The notes beneath the pieces are model-generated. The model worked only from the letters and a program-made list of their open reading frames with translations, was not told the origin of the DNA and did not search any database. Shown in pieces: positions 22,394-28,078 of a stretch of 28,078 nucleotides of DNA (position 1 is its first letter; each line of letters starts with the position of its first letter). The translations under genes were made by a program, and so were the position numbers. This DNA is from Clostridia bacterium BRH_c25 (GTDB lineage Bacteria > Bacillota_A > Clostridia > Lutisporales > Lutisporaceae): positions 1-28,078 of the forward strand of contig LOES01000188.1 in assembly GCA_001515955.1 (NCBI GenBank). The letters run 5' to 3'.

Positions 22394-23245
22394 ATGGATA
22401 TGATTTATATAATAAGAAGCATTTATAATACATTGCCACCATCAGAAAAAAGAGTTGCTGATTTTATAATGAAAAATCCAAAACGGGTTTTAACTCTCAG
22501 TGTCTTTGATTTAGCTGAATTATGCAGTGTATCTGCACCCTCCGTTTCTCGATTTGTTAAAAGGGCATTTGATTTGACATTTCAAGAAACCAAGGTGGAA
22601 TTAGCCAAGAGTCTGTCTAAAATAGAGAAAAGCAACATAACTGAGCTTTTAAGCTGGGCAGATGACCTAAGTGATATGCCCTCAAAGATAATTAATGAGA
22701 TTTCACTGACATGTAATGATGTTATAAAAGCCAATACGGTTGACACATTTAAGGAGGTTATCAATTTAGTTAAAAATGCTGAAGCAGTTTACTTTTTTGC
22801 AGTAGGTGCATCAGCAATGGTGGCTATGGACTTTCAGAACAAGCTATTGAAGATTGGGATTAAATCTGTATTTATAAATGATGGCAATTTAAACATTATG
22901 AATTCCAATGTTTGTACTTCTAAGGATGTGATCATAGCTATCAGCTTTAGCGGACGTTCAAAGGAAGTTAATATCGCTGTAGAAAATGCTAAAAAAGGCA
23001 ATACCCCAATTGTGGCTATCACTCAAAAAATGGAAAGCAGGTTAGGCCAGCTGGCTGATTATGTACTTTTAACTCCAAGCTATGAAATAAACGAAAACCG
23101 CATGGGGGCAATTTTCTCAAGGTATGGACAATTATTTATAGTTGACTATTTATATATGGGACTTACTAAACAGGTAATTAAGAACACCGAACAATTCTCC
23201 GACAACTATCACAAATTCTTTGAAATGCTAAAGGAGGATAAATGA
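22394..23245 (+). CDS. RpiR-family transcriptional regulator (HTH plus SIS)
   Basis: The 283-residue protein has the N-terminal HTH_6 domain: LPPSEKRVADFIMKNPKRVL, then SVFDLAELCSVSAPSVSRFVKR (about residues 15-60). A SIS sugar-phosphate-binding domain covers about 105-240 (AVYFFAVGASAMVAMDFQ, VIIAISFSGRSKEVN). SIS ligands are sugar phosphates, so it probably senses the imported phosphorylated sugar and controls this operon through the dyad at 17513-17529. AAGGAG precedes ATG 22394. Its stop overlaps the next start (ATGA). Confidence 0.9.
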   Translation: MDMIYIIRSIYNTLPPSEKRVADFIMKNPKRVLTLSVFDLAELCSVSAPSVSRFVKRAFDLTFQETKVELAKSLSKIEKSNITELLSWADDLSDMPSKIINEISLTCNDVIKANTVDTFKEVINLVKNAEAVYFFAVGASAMVAMDFQNKLLKIGIKSVFINDGNLNIMNSNVCTSKDVIIAISFSGRSKEVNIAVENAKKGNTPIVAITQKMESRLGQLADYVLLTPSYEINENRMGAIFSRYGQLFIVDYLYMGLTKQVIKNTEQFSDNYHKFFEMLKEDK

Positions 23246-23712
23246 TAAAAAAGGTTAATATTGACTTCATTTCGCCTATGGCAGGAAATATTGTGCCTAT
23301 TGAATCAGTGGAGGATGAAATATTCAGTGATAAAGTTATGGGAGACGGGTTTGCAATCATCCCAACCGATGGCAGAGTAGTCGCACCATTTGATTCTGAA
23401 ATAAAGGTTCTTTACCCTGGCGGTCACGCAATTGTATTAGCCCATGAAAGTGGGGTAGCTGTTATGATCCACATTGGCTTGGAGTTATACAAGCTGGGTC
23501 CGGAGCTATTTGAAATTTATGTTGAACAGGAGCAAAAGGTGAAAAAAGGAGATATATTGGTTAAGGTAAATTTGAAGAAAGCAATGGAATCAGGAGTATC
23601 ATTGATTTCACCTATAGTTTTTATAAATAATGAACAAATAAAAGTTTTGAAGAACAACCAAAATATCGCCCTTAAGGAAAGAGACATCATAGAAATTTAT
23701 AGAGATGAATGA
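23242..23712 (+). CDS. PTS EIIA component, glucose type
   Basis: The 156-residue protein is a free EIIA of the Glc family. ISPMAGNIVPIESVEDEIFS and FAIIPTDGRVVAPFDSEI lead to the active His77 in VAVMIHIGLELYKL, which accepts phosphate from HPr and passes it to Cys27 of the EIIB domain encoded at 17588. AAGGAGG precedes ATG 23242, and the four-base overlap with the RpiR gene implies coupled translation. It completes the transporter. Confidence 0.9.
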   Translation: MIKKVNIDFISPMAGNIVPIESVEDEIFSDKVMGDGFAIIPTDGRVVAPFDSEIKVLYPGGHAIVLAHESGVAVMIHIGLELYKLGPELFEIYVEQEQKVKKGDILVKVNLKKAMESGVSLISPIVFINNEQIKVLKNNQNIALKERDIIEIYRDE

Positions 23713-23764
23713 TGAAAAGGGCAGCATACAAGTTTATGGCTTGTTTAGGGATACAAATAAAGCA

Positions 23765-23820
23765 GGGGAAGGTTTCATTCATATTCAGCACTTAAATGCT
23801 ATATGAATGAGACCTTCCCC
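23765..23820 (+). terminator. Long hairpin terminator after the PTS operon
   Basis: Bases 23765-23784 and 23801-23820 pair over 20 positions with one G-T pair. The loop carries a small AGCA/TGCT stem. The stem begins GGGGAAGG and ends CCTTCCCC, followed by TTCTTCT. The T tract is short, but position and stem strength fit a terminator. Confidence 0.65.
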
Positions 23821-23951
23821 TTCTTCTGCAAGTGAGAGACAAAAGCATTCTACCAGCATTCTGCCGTTCTGCCAGAATATGGTTGAACTACGAACATACG
23901 TTTGATATAATATTCATATACCAATGGCATGGATAACAAAGGGGTGACTTT

Positions 23952-24833
23952 ATGAAAATGCCCGATAAAATCGAAAACAGCATGCTGGCTCCTTGCGGCA
24001 TTAACTGCAAAACTTGCTATAAGCACTGTTATTCAAAAAAGCCTTGTAGCGGTTGTTTAGTCAATGATATCGGAAAGCCTGAACATTGCCGGAAGTGTAA
24101 AAGAAAAGAATGCGCTGAAGCAAATGGCTACACATATTGCTATGAGTGTGAAAAGTTTCCCTGTAAGCTGATTAAAAGTTTAGAGAAAAGCTATAATGAT
24201 CGATATGGAATAAGCATTGTGGCAAACAGCATTAAAGTTAAAGAGCAAGGCTTGGATGCCTTTATGGAAAAAGAAAGGATAAAGTGGACTTGTCCATTAT
24301 GTGGAGGTATTATATCACAACATGATATGGAGTGCAGTGAATGTAAAGAGAAAATAACTGTTGCAAAATTAGGGAACTCCCATCCGTTATATCAAGCACA
24401 AAAATTATTTCAAGAAAACAATGTTCCATTTGAACTTATATACCATGACAATCCTATCCGTACGGCACAGGAAGGTTCAAGATATTTTGGAATTGCCATC
24501 GGCCAGACTGCGCCGACACTAATAATCAAAACTGACAAAGGCTTCTTTGCATTAATAGTATCCGGTGACCGGGGTCATGTTGATTTTGATGAAGTCGCAA
24601 GTGCTCTAGGCTGCAGCAAGGTAAAGTTAGCCGGGGCAAGAGAAGTAGAAAAAGCAACTGGTTATTCAATAGGAAGTATCCCTATGGTTGGACATAATTT
24701 ACCTTGTGTCATTGACAGGCGACTATTTCAATACCCTAATATTTACGGAGGTTCAGGAACGGCAACATGTACCTTGAAGATTAACCCAAGTGCACTGGAG
24801 AAACTAAATAAAATTGTTGCAACTCTGGAGTAA
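23952..24833 (+). CDS. DUF3795 zinc-ribbon domain fused to YbaK/EbsC-type aminoacyl-tRNA deacylase domain
   Basis: Residues 1-85 or so carry dense cysteines (APCGINCKTCYKHC, CSGCLV, HCRKCKRKEC, CYECEKFPC), the DUF3795 pattern. A zinc ribbon CPLCGG...CSECKEK follows at about 115-135. Residues about 145-293 form a YbaK domain: NVPFELIYHDNPIRTAQEGS, LIIKTDKGFFALIVSGDRG, GYSIGSIPMVGHNLPCVID, and YGGSGTATCTLKINPSAL. YbaK-type domains hydrolyse misacylated tRNA. The start is ATG 23952 after AAGGGGTG, or the in-frame ATG two codons on. What the N-terminal module adds is unknown; no adjacent partner is obvious. Confidence 0.85.
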   Translation: MKMPDKIENSMLAPCGINCKTCYKHCYSKKPCSGCLVNDIGKPEHCRKCKRKECAEANGYTYCYECEKFPCKLIKSLEKSYNDRYGISIVANSIKVKEQGLDAFMEKERIKWTCPLCGGIISQHDMECSECKEKITVAKLGNSHPLYQAQKLFQENNVPFELIYHDNPIRTAQEGSRYFGIAIGQTAPTLIIKTDKGFFALIVSGDRGHVDFDEVASALGCSKVKLAGAREVEKATGYSIGSIPMVGHNLPCVIDRRLFQYPNIYGGSGTATCTLKINPSALEKLNKIVATLE

Positions 24834-24878
24834 AATGAACTCTAAACTTTAAATTATATGGATGAAGATTAAAAAAAT

Positions 24879-24904
24879 TAATATGACATACTGTTGTCAT
24901 ATTA
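24879..24904. promoter_or_regulatory. Operator-like dyad with overlapping promoter
   Basis: TAATATGACA (24879-24888) and TGTCATATTA (24895-24904) are perfect 10-bp arms around a 6-base centre. TTGTCA (24894-24899) and TAGATA (24917-24922), 17 bases apart, make a plausible promoter overlapping it, just before the gene at 24947. No regulator gene is adjacent. Confidence 0.5.
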
Positions 24905-24946
24905 TATATGCCATGATAGATAGAGAAGAAAGAAGAGGTGATATTA

Positions 24947-25492
24947 ATGGCGATTTTTAAGTTCTATCAAATTTACCGGAGTATGAAAGAAGAACTGGGC
25001 GAGGATATGGCAACGAAATTATTCCCTGAATATTCTACTCTTCCGGATAAAATGCCTGCACAGGACCAGGCGCAATTGGGAAAAGCAATTATGGATAGAA
25101 TGGATGAGTTACTAGATAAAGACACTATTATTAGAGTAAGACAAAAATACTCTTGTAATTTAACAAAATTACAAATTAATGAAATTAATGAGCTGAAAGA
25201 AAAAAGTCGAAGCCTTGATGAATTTTGTGTGGAGTATTCAAAGCTGCTTTCACCAGGCTATGTTAAGAAAGATGAGAATTTTCTCACTGTCTCTTTTGGT
25301 TGGGGCAAATGCGTATGTGGAATGTTTCGAAAATTAGATAAGTATGAGCCTGTGTCAAAAACATGGTGTGAATGCTGCAATGGTCATGTTATCAAAGCAT
25401 TCAGCTTGATTTGCGGTAAAACTGTTGAATCAGAGATTCAAGAAGCCGTGGCTTGCGGCGGAAAAGATTGCATTTTTGAAGTCAAGGTTTAG
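24947..25492 (+). CDS. Cysteine-containing protein of unknown function
   Basis: I do not recognise the family with confidence. The 181-residue protein has an acidic helical N-terminal half (FYQIYRSMKEELGEDMATKL) and a C-terminal half with a run of cysteines: GWGKCVCGMF, KTWCECCNGHV, LICGKTV and VACGGKDCIFEVKV. The last part, with a beta strand after the final Cys, recalls small-molecule or iron-sulfur binding domains, but this is a guess. No signal peptide. ATG 24947 follows AGAGGTG; an upstream GTG overlaps that site. A likely single-gene operon under the dyad before it. Confidence 0.65.
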   Translation: MAIFKFYQIYRSMKEELGEDMATKLFPEYSTLPDKMPAQDQAQLGKAIMDRMDELLDKDTIIRVRQKYSCNLTKLQINEINELKEKSRSLDEFCVEYSKLLSPGYVKKDENFLTVSFGWGKCVCGMFRKLDKYEPVSKTWCECCNGHVIKAFSLICGKTVESEIQEAVACGGKDCIFEVKV

Positions 25493-25699
25493 TTTTATTT
25501 AATAGGGGGTAATTAACAGCTGCTTATAATACTCCAGGGTATGAAGATAATGGGGAGCGATTAACTAATTTGAAGAATTGGGCAAAGGGGAAAGAAGGAT
25601 ATTTGAAATTAAGCACATTGAAGTCAATCTAAATATAAAAGAGAAGGAACTTATCTTAATTGCATGTCACAGGACTTTTTAGAGTAGATAGGAGGAGCT

Positions 25700-26227
25700 A
25701 TGAAATCTGTAAATGAACAATCTGATTATATAGTAATAAGAAATACCGAGGAGAGCGATTTGGATTTTGTAATCAATGCTGAGCAAGAGCCTAGCAATGC
25801 TCAATACGTGGGGCAGTGGACAAAAGAGCAACACAGGGAATCATTATCTCAAGAGGACATTTTACATTTATTGGTTGAAGGAAAGCCTACAAAAAAACCC
25901 ATTGGATATATAATTATGTCAGGTCTTACAAATTTTAATCGAAATATTGAATTTAGAAGAATCGTAATAGCTAACAAAGGCAAAGGTTTCGGAAGAGAAG
26001 CGCTAAAGCTGGTTAAGAGAATTTCTTTTGAACAGCTAAATGCACATAGGCTATGGCTTGACGTCAGATATAAAAATAGTAAAGCACAGAAGCTATATAA
26101 ATCTGAAGGATTTGTTGAAGAAGGCATTTTAAGAGAATGTATTTTCTATAATGGGAACTATGAGTCGTTGATTGTAATGTCAATTTTGGAAGATGAGTAT
26201 ATTACGGATCTTGAAGAGAATCAGTAA
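25700..26227 (+). CDS. GNAT family N-acetyltransferase (RimJ/RimL type)
   Basis: The 175-residue protein has FRRIVIANKGKGFGREALKL, the beta-4 strand and acetyl-CoA loop (NKGKGFGRE fits R/QxxGxG), and HRLWLDVRYKNSKAQKLYKS with EGFVEEG, the typical C-terminal half of RimJ/RimL-like acetyltransferases. The N-terminal RNTEESDLDFVINAEQEPSN fits as well. The acceptor is unknown. AGGAGGAGCT directly precedes ATG 25700. The 207 bases before it hold no clear gene. Confidence 0.88.
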   Translation: MKSVNEQSDYIVIRNTEESDLDFVINAEQEPSNAQYVGQWTKEQHRESLSQEDILHLLVEGKPTKKPIGYIIMSGLTNFNRNIEFRRIVIANKGKGFGREALKLVKRISFEQLNAHRLWLDVRYKNSKAQKLYKSEGFVEEGILRECIFYNGNYESLIVMSILEDEYITDLEENQ

Positions 26228-26460
26228 AGGAATTATTCAAAACTCATCAGACATTGAAGATGAAATTATTGACTGGTGGTACCAAGCATATATATTTGCA
26301 CAAAGAGACTGAAAAGGATTGACAGTGTTGCTCCGGCCTTGACAAGGAATAGACTCTTGCCAACAAAAATATAATGTAAAAAACTAAATAATTCTTCAGA
26401 CTCTGCATTAATATAAGCGTATTTATATATAAAATGGAAAAAGGAGGTCTGAAAATCATT

Positions 26461-26862
26461 ATGAAAAGAACAATAGTTTTTGTTGCTTCTGCTGTATTAT
26501 TAATTACATTAGGTGTGTACTCTTTTTTCATAGCACCAAGCAATGATGAGTTGGAAGCTGTTAGAAATATGACGATAGAAAATATTAACATGGAAGAAAT
26601 AAATGACGGGGTGTACAGGGGCAGTTTCGCTTATGGTTCATACACTTATGAGGTAGAGGTAAATATAAAGGATCATAGGATTGGGAAAATTGATGTGATA
26701 AGTAATAGAGACACAGAACATGCAAAAAAGGCAGAAAGTGTCATTAGCAGAATTTTAGAGAAACAATCGCTGGATGTTGATGTGGTATCAGGAGCAACCA
26801 CTACAAGTAAGGCCTTACTTAAAGCAATAGAGAATGCATTGAATACCAGTCCGGTAGAATAG
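26461..26862 (+). CDS. Membrane-anchored FMN-binding domain protein
   Basis: The 133-residue protein has an N-terminal membrane anchor or signal segment (MKRTIVFVASAVLLITLGVY) and an FMN_bind domain. The domain runs from DGVYRGSFAYGSYTYEVEVN through KIDVISNRDTEHAK to DVVSGATTTSKALLKAIENA. SGATTTSKA is the Ser-Gly-Ala-Thr motif whose Thr takes covalent FMN from ApbE-type transferase in related proteins (NqrC/RnfG, urocanate reductase). It probably faces outside. AAGGAGG ends 13 bases before ATG 26461, a long spacing; an ATG at 26434 lies upstream of that box and is less likely. No electron-transfer partner is visible. Confidence 0.85.
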   Translation: MKRTIVFVASAVLLITLGVYSFFIAPSNDELEAVRNMTIENINMEEINDGVYRGSFAYGSYTYEVEVNIKDHRIGKIDVISNRDTEHAKKAESVISRILEKQSLDVDVVSGATTTSKALLKAIENALNTSPVE

Positions 26863-26920
26863 TTGCAGCGGATTAGACCTCCCATTCACAAGGTATCTTC
26901 ATAGAAATAAATTTATGTAA

Positions 26921-27106
26921 AAATCAGTACATTTGGAAGTTATTATCAATTCATATTTTGTTTCAACTGTAGGCGGTGCGCCATTAAGTGTGATTAAGCA
27001 ATATATTGAAAATCAAAAGACATCGGAGAGGAGGTGCGTTCGTGAGCCGATATTGCGTGACTTTCCCGCTGAAGACAGAAAAATATCAGGAAGATATATT
27101 GAGTAA
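26921..27106 (+). pseudogene. IS200/IS605 TnpA transposase, C-terminal remnant
   Basis: The frame has no start and reads NSYFVSTVGGAPLSVIKQYI then ENQK, the C-terminal signature of Y1 HUH transposases, with the catalytic Tyr at codon 27002-27004. The N-terminal HUH half is absent; a stop lies just before 26921. Its end overlaps the tnpB start in another frame, as in intact IS605-type elements. Confidence 0.75.
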
Positions 27107-28078
27107 GCGGTTCGAGATCGGAAGAAAGATATATAATGCAGTCCTTTCCATGGTATATAAGCGTTATCATTGCCTTATTGAAACAAAAGCCTACAGGCAG
27201 TTAAGACAACAAATCAAAGATACGGATGAAAAGCTGAGGAAACCTTTGTACAAGGAATTGAACGAAATGTATAAACGGTCAAGGCTGAATGAATATTCCC
27301 TGCATGAAGACGTGAAGAAAATGCAACATCATTTCAGAGAAAACATAGATTCATTCACCGCCCAGAAGATAGCAACAAGAGTATGGGCAGCTATGGAGGA
27401 TTTGTTGTTTGGCAGTGGTGACAAGGTTCATTTTAAGCGATACGAAGAACTGGATTCACTTGAAGGTAAGAGTAATAAGACCGGAATCCGTTTCAAGGAT
27501 AATCAACTGATCTGGAATGGGTTAGCCCTTGGAGTAAAAATAGACTATGATAACCCCTATGAAAACCGAGCAATGCAAGATGAAATCTGCTATTGCAGGA
27601 TAAAGAGAAAGTTCATAAAAAGCAAATTTAAGTATTATCTGCAGATAGAGTTCAAGGGGTTTCCACCCATGAAAGTGAATAAAGCCGGTGAACCCCGAAG
27701 AGATATTGGTTCAGGAACCGTTGGATTGGATATTGGAACTCAATCAATTGCCATATCAGCATCCGAGGAAGTAAAACTCTTGGAATTGGCTGATAGGGTA
27801 CAGAACATAGAAAACCAGAAGCGCAGATTGCTAAGATACATGGACAGGAGCAAACGAGCGAACAATCCGGATAATTTCAAACCTGATGGAACAAACAAGA
27901 AGGGCAAATTGACCTGGAAGAAATCGAACCGGTATAAAAAAGCACAGACAGAGCTAAAAGAAACATACCGGAAACAGGCAGACATTAGAGAATATCAGCA
28001 TCAGCAAATGAGTAACTATATCCTTTCACTTGGAGCTGCAATCTATGTTGAGGAAATGAGTTTTAAAGGACTTCAACG
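27042..28078 (+). CDS. tnpB: TnpB-like RNA-guided nuclease homologue (IS200/IS605 OrfB), 3' part outside window
   Basis: GTG 27042 follows GGAGAGGAGG and the frame stays open to the right edge, giving 345 visible residues. TnpB proteins are RuvC-type nucleases guided by an RNA from the element's right end. The first RuvC Asp is in GSGTVGLDIGTQSIAIS (about residue 229) and the Glu in AAIYVEEMSFKGLQ (about 336). The zinc finger and last RuvC Asp would lie beyond the window. TnpA is reduced to its C-terminus, so mobility would need help from elsewhere. Alternative naming: transposase OrfB family. Confidence 0.8.
   Translation, partial: MSRYCVTFPLKTEKYQEDILSKRFEIGRKIYNAVLSMVYKRYHCLIETKAYRQLRQQIKDTDEKLRKPLYKELNEMYKRSRLNEYSLHEDVKKMQHHFRENIDSFTAQKIATRVWAAMEDLLFGSGDKVHFKRYEELDSLEGKSNKTGIRFKDNQLIWNGLALGVKIDYDNPYENRAMQDEICYCRIKRKFIKSKFKYYLQIEFKGFPPMKVNKAGEPRRDIGSGTVGLDIGTQSIAISASEEVKLLELADRVQNIENQKRRLLRYMDRSKRANNPDNFKPDGTNKKGKLTWKKSNRYKKAQTELKETYRKQADIREYQHQQMSNYILSLGAAIYVEEMSFKGLQ

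Noticed and set aside
25493..25699. Short coding remnant before the second GNAT gene
   Set aside because: Phrases such as YNTPGYEDNGERLTNLKNWA can be read after a GGGGG box, but no start codon or known family supports a gene.
26318..26375. Promoter before the FMN-binding gene (TTGACA at 26339 with TATAAT at 26370)
   Set aside because: The spacing is 25 bases, too long for a sigma-A promoter; no better pair was found.

Overview
The window looks like a chromosomal segment of a low-GC Firmicute, probably Clostridia. The genes are AT-rich, ribosome binding sites are strong purine-rich boxes (AGGAGG or GGGG types), and the gene content fits: VanW, an HTH plus DUF3796-like pair, a sucrose/glucose-family PTS, RpiR and IS200/IS605-type TnpB. 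No rRNA, tRNA or CRISPR array was seen.

Bases 1 to about 16,050 form a cassette array. A dozen short, unrelated, mostly single-gene units all lie on the + strand and are separated by GC-rich elements of about 110-190 bp. These elements have the architecture of integron attC sites: a left R'' box ending in AAC, an L''/L' stem, internal hairpins, and a right R' box close to GTTRRRY. In three units the first bases after one site are complementary to the R'' box of the next site; the FMN-reductase unit matches perfectly over 10 bases. That is what excision and integration of circular cassettes leaves behind. No integron integrase is in the window, so this is either the distal part of an integron whose intI lies left of base 1, or a cluster of attC sites without an integrase. 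Cassette cargo in order: serine beta-lactamase-like hydrolase (partial), Nudix hydrolase, HEPN-type pseudogene, TIM-barrel sugar isomerase, [IS91-like remnant], lipoprotein, isoprenylcysteine-methyltransferase-like membrane protein, flavodoxin-like FMN reductase, DUF3796-like membrane protein plus HTH repressor, [group II intron remnant], HD-domain pseudogene, GNAT acetyltransferase, VanW, DinB-like protein, HExxH metallopeptidase-like protein, and a SAM methyltransferase that closes the array without an attC. Decay is common: truncated sites, nonsense codons, a frameshift, an internally deleted IS, and an intron remnant sitting at a half attC.

Bases 16,020 to 23,820 are an ordinary catabolic locus. 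A clan GH-A glycoside hydrolase gene is divergent from an operon encoding PTS EIIBC, a long ManA-like protein with an extra N-terminal region, a cupin-type phosphoglucose isomerase, a second class I mannose-6-phosphate isomerase, an RpiR-type regulator and a free EIIA. The products suggest uptake and phosphorylation of a hexose or glycoside, then isomerisation to fructose-6-phosphate. A perfect 17-bp dyad in the divergent promoter region is a candidate RpiR operator, and a long hairpin ends the operon.

Bases 23,950 to 28,078 carry housekeeping-style accessory genes: a DUF3795-YbaK fusion, a cysteine-containing protein of unknown function behind a 10-bp-arm operator-like dyad, a GNAT acetyltransferase and a membrane-anchored FMN-binding protein. 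They end in an IS200/IS605-type remnant consisting of the C-terminal end of TnpA followed by a TnpB gene that runs off the window.
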